Source: Halomonas denitrificans
GTDB lineage: Bacteria > Pseudomonadota > Gammaproteobacteria > Pseudomonadales > Halomonadaceae
Length of the DNA stretch: 64,000 nt
Assembly: GCF_003056305.1 (NCBI RefSeq)
Contig: NZ_PYVX01000002.1
Coordinates: 558,001-622,000, forward strand
Direction of reading: 5' to 3'
Part shown: piece after piece, positions 7,887-16,759 of the stretch
How positions within the stretch are numbered: position 1 is the first letter of the stretch
How the letters are laid out: each line of letters starts with the position of its first letter
Notes under the pieces: model-generated
Told to the model about the DNA's origin: nothing
The model's database searches: none
The model's input: the letters and a program-made list of their open reading frames with translations, nothing else
Program-made: the position numbers and the translations under genes

Positions 7887-8270
7887 TCACTCGTAGGTGG
7901 TGCTGTTGGTCTGACTCGTTCCGCCCATGGTCGAGCTATCCATGGTCGATGAGCCCTCCATGCTAGCTGAGCCTTCCATGTTGGCTGAGCCTTCCATATT
8001 GGTTGAGCTTTCCATGCTTGATGCGCCTTCGGCACCTCCCGGCATGCCGGTGCTGGCGGCCTCGAACTCCTTCCGACTGAGGGCGCTGTCGCCGTCGGTA
8101 TCCGCCGTCTCAAGGTTCAGGCCTTCCACGACGACCGTCTCTTCGGCGCTCAGCATGCCATCGCCATTGCTGTCCAGGTCATCGAAGGCGGGGGTGCCGG
8201 CGGCCACGGCGCTGGCGCCGAACAGCAGGGTGAGGGGAAGCAAGGTGGTCTTCAGCAGTACCTTCCGCAT
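7887..8270 (-). CDS. Secreted EF-hand protein with Met-rich tail
   Basis: A 127-residue protein with signal peptide (cleavage near AVAAG, residue ~24). Two EF-hand calcium loops follow: DLDSNGDGMLSAEE (~30-43) and DTDGDSALSRKEF (~57-69), both with acidic residues at positions 1, 3, 5 and 12. The last ~50 residues are a Ser/Met/Gly repeat (variants of NMEGSA) encoded by 18-bp tandem repeats. An excellent AGGAGG ribosome site precedes the start. Calcium binding in the periplasm is inferred from the loops. The tail could be a flexible spacer, an oxidant sink or a soft-metal site; nothing here decides that. No neighbouring gene suggests a partner. Confidence 0.8.
   Translation of the reverse strand: MRKVLLKTTLLPLTLLFGASAVAAGTPAFDDLDSNGDGMLSAEETVVVEGLNLETADTDGDSALSRKEFEAASTGMPGGAEGASSMESSTNMEGSANMEGSASMEGSSTMDSSTMGGTSQTNSTTYE
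7925..8029 (-). repeat. Five 18-bp tandem repeats in the EF-hand gene
   Basis: Units start at 7940, 7958, 7976, 7994 and 8012, preceded by a 15-bp partial unit at 7925. The consensus on the plus strand is CCATGNTNGNTGAGCCTT. They keep frame and encode the Met-Glu-Gly-Ser tail. Copy number could vary between strains. Confidence 0.85.
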
Positions 8271-8711
8271 GATTTTCCTCCTGTGCTATCGCACTTTGCA
8301 GGCCACGAGCCGGATGGCTCGCTTGCCATGCACACTGCTAACGTCATGCCGTGATATGGATTTTCTCTTTATTAACAGCATATTGGCGTAGGTGGGCGGA
8401 AGGTGCTGTTCCGGGAATGTGTCCGCATGCGGCCAATACCGTCGGTGTCAGACAACGCCTCGGGGCGCCCGGAGCCGAATCGCCCAGCATGCGCGCCTCT
8501 TCGCTGTCGCCGCTGCACTACAGCGTCATCCCTCCACGCCGCTCGCCGAGGATGCTGGCAGGGAGGTGGACGTCATCCGGCGGGGCAGCCATGGGGAGCT
8601 TTCTCGACCCCGGATCCGGACGGCGACGCCCCGGACATCAAGCGCGTGCGTGTGATGATCGCCGTCGCCTGCGCCTTGAAGCGATAATCACGGGCCCCGA
8701 GGGGGCCTTTG
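8271..8711. other. 441-bp region without a supported gene
   Basis: It contains the upstream region of the minus-strand EF-hand gene, with an AT-rich patch at ~8340-8390 that is the likely promoter. At 8693-8707 a short GC hairpin (GGCCCC/GGGGCC) followed by TTT lies four bases past the greB stop and may end greB transcription. Short open frames here have no ribosome site or recognisable protein. Confidence 0.4.
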
Positions 8712-9245
8712 CTAGGGCTGTCGATAGGCGATATCGGTGATCAGGTAGGTGGTCTCGCCGCCCGGTGCGGCCACCGTGGCCTCGTCGTCGAGCCCCTTGC
8801 CCAGCAGCGCCTTCGCCAGTGGGGCGTCCACGCTGATCCAGTGCCGGGTGGTGTCGGTCTCGTCGTGGCCGACGATGCGGATGGCGAGCTCCTCGCCTTC
8901 CTCGTCTTCCAGGGTGACGAAGGCCCCGAAGTACACGCGCTCGGTATCCGCGGGGAGCCGGTCCACCACCGTGAGCTCGTCGAGGCGCTTGGTGAGGTAG
9001 CGGATGCGCGCGATGACCCGGTTGAGCTCCTTCTTGTTGTAGGTGTAGTCGGCGTTCTCGCTGCGATCGCCCAGCGCCGCCGCCTCACCCACCTTGGTGG
9101 AGAGGGCGGGGCGCTTGACCCGCGAGAGGTGGTCGAGGATGCCGCGCAGCCGCTCGGCCCCCTCGGCGGTGATCAGGTTGCTCTTGGGTTCCTGCCGCGG
9201 GTCCTTGGCGGGATCGCGCCAGCGCGTCATGTTGCGGCCCTTCAT
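8712..9245 (-). CDS. greB: Transcription elongation factor GreB
   Basis: A 177-residue Gre factor. The coiled-coil N-terminal part carries the family signature LGDRSENADYTYNKK, and the C-terminal FKBP-like domain has RVYFGAFVTLED...ISVDAPLAKALLGKG. GreB inserts its coiled coil into the RNA polymerase secondary channel to trigger cleavage of backtracked RNA. Wording such as YNKKELNRVIARIRYLTKRL and the longer basic N-terminus fit GreB better than GreA. Start 9245 is chosen because GGAGG lies ~6 bp before it; ATG 9230 has no ribosome site and the upstream frame is non-conserved. Divergent from the gene at 9395; the shared spacer has a CGAACGTTCG palindrome at 9334-9343. Confidence 0.92.
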   Translation of the reverse strand: MKGRNMTRWRDPAKDPRQEPKSNLITAEGAERLRGILDHLSRVKRPALSTKVGEAAALGDRSENADYTYNKKELNRVIARIRYLTKRLDELTVVDRLPADTERVYFGAFVTLEDEEGEELAIRIVGHDETDTTRHWISVDAPLAKALLGKGLDDEATVAAPGGETTYLITDIAYRQP

Positions 9246-9394
9246 CGCTCGCCTCCTCCTGCTGTCGAGAGAGGCAAGATACGCCATCGCCTCGGCGCAC
9301 GCCACGGTGTCCACGCTGGCCTGGCAGTTCATTCGAACGTTCGTTACATTGCGGGTGGCACGCTCACAACAACAACCCGACCCGGAGTCCCGCC

Positions 9395-10048
9395 ATGTCC
9401 CGTCGTCCGCGATTCGCCACCGTTCTCGTCACCGTCATCGGCCTGGGGTGGAGTGCCACCTCGCTGGCTCAGACCGAGCCCCAGGGCTGGGAAGCGGGTG
9501 TGGCCGACCTGCGCCAGCGCTGGGAAGCGATCACCACCGCGATGCCCGAGGAGCGCCGCGAGGCCGCGCTGGAGTCGCTGGCCGAGCAGAGCGAGGAACT
9601 GCTCGGCGCCCATCCCCGGCAGGGCCCGGTGCTGGTCTGGCGAGGCATCGTGCTGGCCTCCCATGCGCGGGCATCCGGTGGGCTCGCCGCGCTGGGCTCG
9701 GCCAAGCGGGCGCGCGAGGTGCTGGAGCGCGCCGTCGAGCTCGACCCCGAGGGGCACCACGGCTCCGCCTGGGTGACCCTGGGGGCCCTCTACGATCGAG
9801 CCCCCGGCTGGCCGGTGGCCTTCGGCGACGCCGAGACCGCCGAGCGGATGTTCCGGCGGGCCCTGTCGATCCGCCCCGAGGGGATCGACGTTCACTACTA
9901 CTACGCCGCCTTCCTCGCGGAGGAGGGCCGAGGCGACGAGGCCCGCGAGCACGCCCGCCGCGCCGTCGCGGGCACGGCGCGAGCGACTCGGACGCGTTCC
10001 GACGAGGCGCTGCGCGACGCCGCCAGGGCGCTGCTCGCCACGCTCTGA
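9395..10048 (+). CDS. Secreted TPR-like protein
   Basis: A 217-residue protein with a signal peptide (cleavage after SLAQ, residue ~26). The mature part is almost all helical, with tetratricopeptide-like units: AREVLERAVELDPEG, ETAERMFRRALSIRPEG and DEAREHARRAV. TPR proteins act as protein-binding scaffolds; this one is expected in the periplasm. It is a stand-alone gene ~80 bp before the nudF start, same strand, without a terminator between. No specific family name is recognised. Confidence 0.72.
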   Translation: MSRRPRFATVLVTVIGLGWSATSLAQTEPQGWEAGVADLRQRWEAITTAMPEERREAALESLAEQSEELLGAHPRQGPVLVWRGIVLASHARASGGLAALGSAKRAREVLERAVELDPEGHHGSAWVTLGALYDRAPGWPVAFGDAETAERMFRRALSIRPEGIDVHYYYAAFLAEEGRGDEAREHARRAVAGTARATRTRSDEALRDAARALLATL

Positions 10049-10130
10049 GGGGGCGCGGCGGGGTCGCGGGTGGTTGGCATTCTCGTCGTCGGTCCCGATA
10101 ATGGGCCCTTTGCACGATCGGGAGACCGGC

Positions 10131-10781
10131 ATGAGCGACACGCGCCCGCCCGCGGACGATCACGACCTCACCCGCGAGCTGCCCTTCACGGCGGCCGACG
10201 TGGAGCTGGAGGAGCGGCGCTGCCTGCACGACGGCTTCTTCCGGCTGGAGGCGCTGCACCTGCGCCACCGCCTTTTCGAGGGCGGCTGGAGCGCGCCCAT
10301 GGTGCGCGAGGTGCACCATCGCCACGACGCGGTGGGCGTGCTGCTCTACGACGTGGAGCGCGACGCCGTGGTGCTGATCGAGCAGTTCCGCGCCGGGGCC
10401 CTCGACGATCCCGCCTCCCCCTGGAAGCTCGAGGTGGTCGCCGGGCTGGTCGAGCGCGGCGAGAGCGCCGCCGAGGTGGCCCGCCGCGAGGCCATGGAGG
10501 AGGCCGGCTGCGAGGTGGGCGAGCTGATCGAGCTGCACGCCTACTACCCCAGCCCCGGCGCCTGCGACGAGCGGGTCACCCTGTTCTGCGGGCTGGTCGA
10601 CAGCCGCGGCCTCGGCGGGGTGCACGGCCTGGACGAGGAGCACGAGGATATCCGCGTGCATGTGCTACCGTTCCTTCGTGCCTGGGAACTCCTGCAGGCC
10701 GGACGACTCGACAATGCCATGTGCCTGATCGCCTTCCACTGGCTGGCCGGTGAGCGTGCATCGTTGCGAGCAAGGAGGTAG
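10131..10781 (+). CDS. nudF: ADP-ribose pyrophosphatase (Nudix, NudF)
   Basis: A 216-residue Nudix hydrolase; E. coli NudF has 209. The Nudix box at ~115-137 is complete (G, five residues, E, seven residues, REAMEEAG). The preceding LEVVAGLVERGE is typical of ADP-sugar pyrophosphatases. It hydrolyses ADP-ribose to AMP and ribose-5-phosphate, using Mg2+. ATG 10131 with GGGAG upstream is chosen over the earlier in-frame ATGs. The next gene starts one base past the stop, and nudF-yqiB-cpdA is also the E. coli order, so this is an operon. Confidence 0.92.
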   Translation: MSDTRPPADDHDLTRELPFTAADVELEERRCLHDGFFRLEALHLRHRLFEGGWSAPMVREVHHRHDAVGVLLYDVERDAVVLIEQFRAGALDDPASPWKLEVVAGLVERGESAAEVARREAMEEAGCEVGELIELHAYYPSPGACDERVTLFCGLVDSRGLGGVHGLDEEHEDIRVHVLPFLRAWELLQAGRLDNAMCLIAFHWLAGERASLRARR

Positions 10782-10782
10782 C

Positions 10783-11226
10783 GTGCCGAGAAACGCCTAT
10801 GTCACCGACCTGAAGACCCTGCAGGGCGAATGCGCGGCCAACTTCATCCGCTTGAGCCGGCTGCTGGGCGACCTGGAGGCCGGCGAGACCCGCGAGGTGG
10901 CGCTGGTCAACCGGGGGCGCTGCCTCGGCGCGCTCTGCCTCGAGCTCCAGGAGCGCGCCCCCTACACCAGCATCGTGCGCGTCTCCCAGCGCGGGATGCT
11001 GGATGCGGTGATCGAGTCGCCACGCATGCGCGTGCACCTTTACCACGACGTGCGCATGGCCGAGGTCACCGACTTCCAGCGTCAGCGCCACTTCCATGGC
11101 CGCTACCGCTATCCCAACGCCCGCATGCACCAGCCCGACGAGAAGCTGCAGCTCAACCGCTTCCTCGGCGAGTGGCTGGAGCACGGCCTGGCCCACGGCC
11201 ACTCCGACCTGCCGGAACTGCCCTGA
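10783..11226 (+). CDS. yqiB: DUF1249 family protein YqiB
   Basis: A 147-residue cytoplasmic protein of the DUF1249/YqiB family (YVTDLKTLQGECAANFIRL, YPNARMHQPDEKLQLNRFL), of unknown function. It begins with GTG at 10783. The AAGGAGG site overlaps the nudF stop, which fixes the start and implies translational coupling. Its fixed place between nudF and cpdA across gammaproteobacteria suggests a link to nucleotide signalling or turnover, but no biochemical role is known to me. Confidence 0.88.
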   Translation: MPRNAYVTDLKTLQGECAANFIRLSRLLGDLEAGETREVALVNRGRCLGALCLELQERAPYTSIVRVSQRGMLDAVIESPRMRVHLYHDVRMAEVTDFQRQRHFHGRYRYPNARMHQPDEKLQLNRFLGEWLEHGLAHGHSDLPELP

Positions 11227-11305
11227 GGCCCGCTCGTCGAAGCGCCGTCCGGTCCTCCTCACGCCGAACGCCTCATCTTCGCCTCCCGACACGAGAGCCC
11301 CTGCG

Positions 11306-12040
11306 ATGCGCCTGGTCCAGATCAGCGACTGCCATCTCCACGCCGACCCCGCGGCGCGCGGCCGCCTCGGCGTGCCGCTTGGCCAGCTCGAGGCCGTGGT
11401 CGCGGCGGTCAACCGCGAGCACCCGGATCGGGTGGTGGTCAGCGGCGACATCAGCCAGGACGAGACGGCGGCCTCCTATGGGCTGGCCGAGCGCACCCTG
11501 GCACGTCTCGATGCCCCCTGGGCCTGGCTGCCGGGCAACCATGACCGACCCGACCTCATGGCCGAGCGTCGGCCGCTGCCCGCCGAGCTCGATCTGGGCG
11601 AGTGGCGCGCGCTGCTGCTGGATACCCGAGTCCCCGGTCGCGAGGGCGGCGAGCTGGGTCCCGAGCGGCGGGCGGCCCTGGACGCCCGCCTGGCCGGTGA
11701 CGATCGCCCGACGCTGGTGTTCATGCACCACCCGCCGCTTCCCATCGGCACGGCCTGGCTCGACGCGATCGGCCTGGCCGACGCCGAGGCCTTCTGGCGC
11801 CTCATTGCCCCGCATCGCCAGGTGCGGGCGGTGTGCTTCGGCCACGTCCACCAGGCCTTCGAGGGCGCCAAGATCCTGGCTGACCGGCGGGTGGCGGTCT
11901 ACGGCTGTCCCGCCGCCAGCGACCAGTTCCTGCCCGGCGCCACGACCTTCGCCCTCGACGAGGCGGGCCGTCCCGGCTATCGCGTGCTCGACCTCGGTCC
12001 TGACCGCCTCGAGACCCGGGTGGGGCGCGTCGCGCCCTGA
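11306..12040 (+). CDS. cpdA: 3',5'-cyclic-AMP phosphodiesterase CpdA
   Basis: A 244-residue metallophosphatase with the full motif set: D-x-H near the start (SDCHLH), GDISQD, GNHD, MHHPP and GHVH. These bind the dinuclear metal centre. By context after nudF-yqiB it is CpdA, which hydrolyses cAMP and lowers CRP signalling. The E. coli enzyme is slightly longer (275). The ribosome site before ATG 11306 is weak. In E. coli yqiA-parE follow directly; here ~8 kb (cysDN to pgi) is interposed. Confidence 0.9.
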   Translation: MRLVQISDCHLHADPAARGRLGVPLGQLEAVVAAVNREHPDRVVVSGDISQDETAASYGLAERTLARLDAPWAWLPGNHDRPDLMAERRPLPAELDLGEWRALLLDTRVPGREGGELGPERRAALDARLAGDDRPTLVFMHHPPLPIGTAWLDAIGLADAEAFWRLIAPHRQVRAVCFGHVHQAFEGAKILADRRVAVYGCPAASDQFLPGATTFALDEAGRPGYRVLDLGPDRLETRVGRVAP

Positions 12041-12074
12041 GGGCCCCGGGCGGCTCCGGGCTCTCCCAGGGAAA

Positions 12075-12194
12075 GTCGAGTAGTTGAAATAAGTATAAAA
12101 AGATAGTTATTGATTCTTTTGGGTTATTATCGACCCGGAGTTACCCTGTCCCGCATGATCTCTCCCGCCCAACGTCATGCGAGGTAGCCGGGCC
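12075..12194 (+). promoter_or_regulatory. AT-rich promoter region of cysDN
   Basis: The stretch 12080-12130 is strikingly AT-rich for this genome. A plausible sigma-70 pair is TTGAAA (12084-12089) and TTATTG (12107-12112), 17 bp apart. In enterobacteria cysDN is activated by CysB, which binds AT-rich DNA just upstream of -35; the same control here is inference. Confidence 0.45.
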
Positions 12195-13166
12195 ATGAGC
12201 CATCTTTCCACACCGTCCCGCGAGAGCGCCGTGGAGGCCGCCGTCGGCGACCCGACGCCGTCGCGTCAGCGCCTCACTCATCTGCAGCAGCTCGAGGCCG
12301 AGTCGATCCACATCATCCGCGAGGTGGTGGCGGAGTTCGCCAACCCGGTGATGCTCTACTCCATCGGCAAGGACTCCTCGGTGATGCTGCACCTGGCGCG
12401 CAAGGCCTTCTATCCCGGCCCGCCGCCGTTCCCGCTGATGCACGTCAACACCACCTGGAAGTTCCGCGAGATGATCGAGTTCCGCGATCGCATGGCCGCG
12501 GAATCCGGCATGGAGCTGATCGAGCACATCAACGAGGAGGGGCGCGCCGCCGGCATCAACCCCTTCGACCACGGCTCCAGCGGCTACACCGACGTGATGA
12601 AGACCCAGGCCCTCAAGCAGGCGCTCGACAAGTACGGCTTCGACGCCGCCTTCGGCGGGGCGCGTCGCGACGAGGAGGCCAGCCGCGCCAAGGAGCGGGT
12701 GTTCTCCTTCCGCGACCGCCACCACCGCTGGGACCCCAAGAACCAGCGCCCGGAGCTGTGGAACCTCTACAACGCCCGGGTCAACAAGGGCGAGTCGATT
12801 CGCGCCTTCCCGCTCTCCAACTGGACCGAGCTGGACATCTGGCAGTACATCCACCTCGAGGGCATTCCCATCGTGCCGCTCTACTTCTCGGCGCCGCGCC
12901 CGGTGGTGGAGCGCGACGGCATGCAGATCATGGTCGACGATGACCGCCTGCCGCTCGCCGAGGGTGAGGTGCCCGAGGAGAAGTGGGTGCGCTTCCGCAC
13001 CCTCGGCTGCTACCCGCTGACCGGCGCCGTGGAGTCCAAGGCGGCCACCCTGCCCGAGATCATCCAGGAGATGCTGCTGACGAGGACCTCCGAGCGCAGC
13101 GGCCGCGCCATCGACCACGACCAGGCCGGCTCCATGGAGAAGAAGAAGCGCGAGGGGTATTTCTGA
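12195..13166 (+). CDS. cysD: Sulfate adenylyltransferase small subunit CysD
   Basis: A 323-residue member of the PAPS-reductase/ATP sulfurylase fold with PP-loop [16 protein letters not shown] (~55) and the conserved [16 protein letters not shown]. With CysN it forms ATP sulfurylase, which makes APS from sulfate and ATP. E. coli CysD has 302 residues; the extra ~20 are a non-conserved Ser/Pro-rich N-terminus. ATG 12195 has a GAGGT site; an earlier in-frame ATG (12177) does not. The stop overlaps the cysN start by one base. Confidence 0.96.
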   Translation: MSHLSTPSRESAVEAAVGDPTPSRQRLTHLQQLEAESIHIIREVVAEFANPVMLYSIGKDSSVMLHLARKAFYPGPPPFPLMHVNTTWKFREMIEFRDRMAAESGMELIEHINEEGRAAGINPFDHGSSGYTDVMKTQALKQALDKYGFDAAFGGARRDEEASRAKERVFSFRDRHHRWDPKNQRPELWNLYNARVNKGESIRAFPLSNWTELDIWQYIHLEGIPIVPLYFSAPRPVVERDGMQIMVDDDRLPLAEGEVPEEKWVRFRTLGCYPLTGAVESKAATLPEIIQEMLLTRTSERSGRAIDHDQAGSMEKKKREGYF

Positions 13167-14590
13167 TGTCACACCAGTCGAACCTGATCGCCGACAACAT
13201 CGATCAGTACCTGCACGAGCACGAGAACAAGGACCTGCTGCGCTTCATCACCTGCGGCAGCGTCGACGACGGCAAGTCGACCCTGATCGGGCGGCTGCTC
13301 CACGACTCCAAGATGATCTTCGACGACCAGCTGGCGGCGATCACCCAGGCCTCCAAGAAGAGCGGCACCACCGGCGAGGCGGTGGACCTGGCGCTGCTGG
13401 TCGACGGCCTGCAGTCCGAGCGGGAGCAGGGCATCACCATCGACGTGGCCTACCGCTTCTTCTCCACCGACAAGCGCAAGTTCATCATCGCCGATACCCC
13501 GGGCCACGAGCAGTACACCCGCAACATGGCGACAGGGGCCTCCACGGCGAGCCTGGCGATCATCCTGATCGATGCGCGGTATGGCGTGCAGACCCAGACT
13601 CGTCGGCACAGCTTCATCGCCGACCTGCTGGGCATCCAGCACCTGGTGATCGCGGTCAACAAGATGGACCTGGTCGGCTTCGACGAGACGCGCTTCGAGG
13701 AGATCGTCGCCGAGTATCGCGCCTTCGCTGAGCAGCTCGACGCACCTGACATCCGCTTCGTGCCGCTCTCGGCGCTGGAGGGCGACAACGTCGTCAATCG
13801 CAGCGAGAAGACCTCGTGGTACGCCGGCCCGCCGCTGCTCGAGCTGCTGGAGAGCGTCGAGGTGAGCCGCGATCGTAACCTGACCGACCTGCGCCTGCCG
13901 GTGCAGTACGTCAACCGTCCGGACCTCGACTTCCGCGGCTACGCCGGCACCCTGGAGGCGGGCATCCTGCGCCCGGGCCAGGCGATCCGGGTGCTGCCCT
14001 CCGGCAAGACCTCGACGGTTGAGCGCATCGTCACCTTCGATGGCGACCTGGATATCGCCTGGCCGGGCCAGGCGATCACCGTCACCCTGGAGGACGAGCT
14101 CGACATCTCCCGGGGCGACTGGATCGTCGCCGAGGACGCCGAGGTCACCCAGGCCGACGCCTTCGAGGCGGACATCGTGTGGATGCACGACGAGCCCCTC
14201 GTCCCCGGGCGACCGGTCGACATTCGCCTGGCCGGGCGCTCCGTGGCGGGTCGGGTCGGAGAGATCCTCCATCAGGTCGACGTCAACAGCCAGGCGCGCC
14301 ATCCCGCCGAGCGCCTCGAGCTCAACGCCATCGCCCGCTGCCGGGTCGAGCTGACCGCCGAGGTGCCGCTGGACGACTATGGCACGAGCCCCGGCACCGG
14401 CAGCTTCATCGTCATCGACCGGCTCACCAACGTCACGGTGGGCGCCGGAATGATCCGCGGTGTCGCTCAGTCGGGCAGCCGGCCGGCCGGCGAGGTGGAC
14501 TGGGCCGGCTTCGAGCTGGAGCTCAACGCCCTGGTGCGCAAGTACTTCCCGCACTGGGAGGCGAAGGACCTTCGCGAGCTGCTCAAGTAG
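13166..14590 (+). CDS. cysN: Sulfate adenylyltransferase GTPase subunit CysN
   Basis: A 474-residue EF-Tu-like GTPase: G1 GSVDDGKST (~31-39), G3 DTPGHEQYT and G4 NKMD, followed by two beta-barrel domains. GTP hydrolysis by CysN drives APS formation by CysD. Length and ending match E. coli CysN (475), so there is no fused APS kinase (CysC); that enzyme must be encoded elsewhere. Translation is coupled to cysD through TGATG. A strong hairpin 20 bp past the stop closes the operon. Confidence 0.96.
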   Translation: MSHQSNLIADNIDQYLHEHENKDLLRFITCGSVDDGKSTLIGRLLHDSKMIFDDQLAAITQASKKSGTTGEAVDLALLVDGLQSEREQGITIDVAYRFFSTDKRKFIIADTPGHEQYTRNMATGASTASLAIILIDARYGVQTQTRRHSFIADLLGIQHLVIAVNKMDLVGFDETRFEEIVAEYRAFAEQLDAPDIRFVPLSALEGDNVVNRSEKTSWYAGPPLLELLESVEVSRDRNLTDLRLPVQYVNRPDLDFRGYAGTLEAGILRPGQAIRVLPSGKTSTVERIVTFDGDLDIAWPGQAITVTLEDELDISRGDWIVAEDAEVTQADAFEADIVWMHDEPLVPGRPVDIRLAGRSVAGRVGEILHQVDVNSQARHPAERLELNAIARCRVELTAEVPLDDYGTSPGTGSFIVIDRLTNVTVGAGMIRGVAQSGSRPAGEVDWAGFELELNALVRKYFPHWEAKDLRELLK

Positions 14591-14610
14591 TCCGATGAAT
14601 CCGGCCATAC

Positions 14611-14642
14611 ACGAGCCCGGCGACCTGTGTCGTCGGGCTCGT
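14611..14642 (+). terminator. Terminator of cysDN
   Basis: A 14-bp stem with one G-T pair (14611-14624 with 14629-14642) and 4-nt loop, 20 bp after the cysN stop. It is followed by a loosely T-rich stretch. Confidence 0.65.
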
Positions 14643-14723
14643 TGTCGTCTGGAGCAGGCGGTTGGGAAACCGGCTCTGGTAGGCTGGGTCCAATGAGCTG
14701 ACCCCGCCCCGGAGCCCGACCCG

Positions 14724-15398
14724 ATGATCGTCCTGGCAATCGCCCTGCTGCTGGCCCTCTTCCTGCTGCCCAACGTCTGGGCCAAGTGGGTGCTGTCGCG
14801 TCACGCCCGGGGGCGCGAGGAGTACCCCGGCACCGGCGGCGAGCTCGCCGAGCACCTGATCCGGCGGCTGGGGCTTGAGGGCGTGCGGGTGGAGGTGACC
14901 GAGCAGGGCGATCACTACGACCCCGAGGCGCGCCGGGTGCGGCTCTCCCAGGAACACTACACGGGGCGCTCGCTCACGGCGGTGACGGTGGCGGCCCATG
15001 AGGTGGGCCATGCCATCCAGCATCGGGAGGGCTACGCGCCGCTGCTGGCCCGCTCGCGGCTGGTGGCCGTGGCGCAGAAGGCCGAGAAGGTCGGGGCGCT
15101 GCTGATGATGGCCGCGCCCTTCCTGTTCGTGCTGACGCGCCTGCCCGGCGGCCTGGTCGTCGTGGTGGCCCTGGCGGTGGCGAGCTTTGGCACCGCGGCG
15201 CTGGTGCACCTGGTGACCCTGCCGGTGGAGTTCGATGCCAGCTTCGGGCGGGCCCTGCCGCTGCTCGCCGAGTACATTCCGGCCCGCGACCTGCCCGGCG
15301 CCCGCCACGTGCTCACCGCCTGCGCCTTCACCTACGTGGCGGCGTCGCTGGCCAGCATCCTCAACCTGGGGCGCTGGCTGGTGATCCTTCGGCGCTAG
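14724..15398 (+). CDS. Membrane-bound neutral zinc metallopeptidase (YugP family)
   Basis: A 224-residue integral membrane protein of the YugP-like zinc peptidase family. The HExxH zinc site is AAHEVGHAIQH (~91-101). Membrane segments are at ~2-20, ~120-165 (APFLFVLTRL, VVVVALAVASFG) and ~195-218. The later conserved LPVEFDASFGRAL supplies the family's third zinc-side motif region. Substrates are unknown; these enzymes are thought to act in membrane protein quality control. It is monocistronic by spacing. Confidence 0.85.
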   Translation: MIVLAIALLLALFLLPNVWAKWVLSRHARGREEYPGTGGELAEHLIRRLGLEGVRVEVTEQGDHYDPEARRVRLSQEHYTGRSLTAVTVAAHEVGHAIQHREGYAPLLARSRLVAVAQKAEKVGALLMMAAPFLFVLTRLPGGLVVVVALAVASFGTAALVHLVTLPVEFDASFGRALPLLAEYIPARDLPGARHVLTACAFTYVAASLASILNLGRWLVILRR

Positions 15399-15565
15399 GC
15401 CTGGCGCGGCCGGCGGGCGACCGGCAGCGGTGGCGGCTTGTGTCGTTGAAGGACGAAAGGTGTGACACCCGTCCGGCCGCGAGTAGGCTTAAGGCATCGT
15501 CATCACCCGAGGCGGCCGACCATGGACGACAGGATGCGACCCGATCCCGAGACAGGGCGACCGGC

Positions 15566-16717
15566 ATGACGCCGACGCTGCGCCGCGCCGCCCTGTTCGT
15601 GAAGCGGCTGGTGGGGGGCCTGGCCCGGCCGATGAAGCACCCCCAGGGCAGCAGTGGCCTGACCGTCACCCCCTATCGGGGCTACGGTTCGCGGCGAGAG
15701 GCCTTCCTCACCGGCCGCGTGTTTCGCCAGGTGCCGCTCGGCAGGGGCGTGCCGGGCCGCGGCTTCCTGCGTGACCTGCTCGACGTGGCACGACGCATCG
15801 CCCGGCGCGGCGTGGCCGAGGCCGGCGTCGAGATCCGCCTGGGCGACAATCACGTGGCCGTGACCACCGACCCTGACGGCTACTTCGAGGCCCGGCTGCC
15901 GCTCGCCTCGTCGCTGCCCCGCGATCGGGTCTGGCACCTCGCCGAGCTGTGGGTCACCGCGGCCGAGGAGGGGCCGGTGCGTGCCAGTGTGGAGGTCTTC
16001 ATTCCCGCGTCCGAGCCCGACCTGCTGGTGATCAGCGACATCGATGACACCGTGATGTTCACCGGCGTGGCCGACAGGCTGCGCATGCTCTACCGGCTGT
16101 TTCTCGAGCGGCCCGACCAGCGCATGGCCTTTCCCGGCGTGGCCGCGCTCTATCAGGCCCTGCACCGCGGCGCCGACGATCAAGGCGAGCGGCCCATCCT
16201 CTACGTGTCGCGGGGCCCCTGGCTGATCTACGAGATGCTGGAGACCTTCTTCCAGCTCAATCGCATTCCGGTCGGGCCGATCCTGTTCCTGCGCGAGTGG
16301 GGCGTCTCCCTGCGCCATCCCTGGCCGCGTCGGGCCGAGGAGCACAAGGAGCAGCTGATCGGTCGCATGCTGGCGACGTTCGAGGGGGTGCCGTGCCTGC
16401 TGATCGGCGACAGCGGCCAGCACGATCCCGAGGTCTACACCCGCATCGTCCAGGCCCACCCCGGACGCGTCCAGGCCATCTACATCCGGCGCGTGGAGAA
16501 CCGGGAGGATCGCCAGCGTGCCATCCAGGCGCTGCGCGACCAGCTGCGCCACACCCGCTGCGACCTGGTGCTGGCCGCCGATAGCGTGCTGATCGCCGAA
16601 CATGCCCAGGCGAGTGGCTTCATCTCCGATTACGGTCTCGAGGCCGTGCGTCGCGAGGCGGCCACGGCAGCTGAGGATAACGGGCCCGAGGAGGCGGGGC
16701 CGGGCGACGTTGCCTGA
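15566..16717 (+). CDS. App1-like phosphatase (DUF2183, HAD-type DxDxT)
   Basis: A 383-residue protein. The C-terminal ~200 residues carry the App1/DUF2183 catalytic signature SDIDDTVMFTGV (~155), later YVSRGPW, REWG and LLIGDSGQHDPEVY. These are motifs of the HAD-like phosphatidate phosphatase App1 of yeast. The N-terminal half has a small beta domain (GVEIRLGDNHVAVTTDPDGYF). It probably dephosphorylates a lipid phosphate at the membrane face; the substrate is inferred from family only. No signal peptide or membrane helix is evident. The start is placed at ATG 15566; its ribosome site (AGGG) is modest. Confidence 0.82.
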   Translation: MTPTLRRAALFVKRLVGGLARPMKHPQGSSGLTVTPYRGYGSRREAFLTGRVFRQVPLGRGVPGRGFLRDLLDVARRIARRGVAEAGVEIRLGDNHVAVTTDPDGYFEARLPLASSLPRDRVWHLAELWVTAAEEGPVRASVEVFIPASEPDLLVISDIDDTVMFTGVADRLRMLYRLFLERPDQRMAFPGVAALYQALHRGADDQGERPILYVSRGPWLIYEMLETFFQLNRIPVGPILFLREWGVSLRHPWPRRAEEHKEQLIGRMLATFEGVPCLLIGDSGQHDPEVYTRIVQAHPGRVQAIYIRRVENREDRQRAIQALRDQLRHTRCDLVLAADSVLIAEHAQASGFISDYGLEAVRREAATAAEDNGPEEAGPGDVA

Positions 16718-16759
16718 GGCCCGGGTCCGCCATGACGCCTCGCGATCGCGCCGCGGGGG

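Noticed and set aside
7925..8029. CRISPR-like array
   Set aside because: Units are 18 bp, contiguous without spacers, and in frame within a coding gene.
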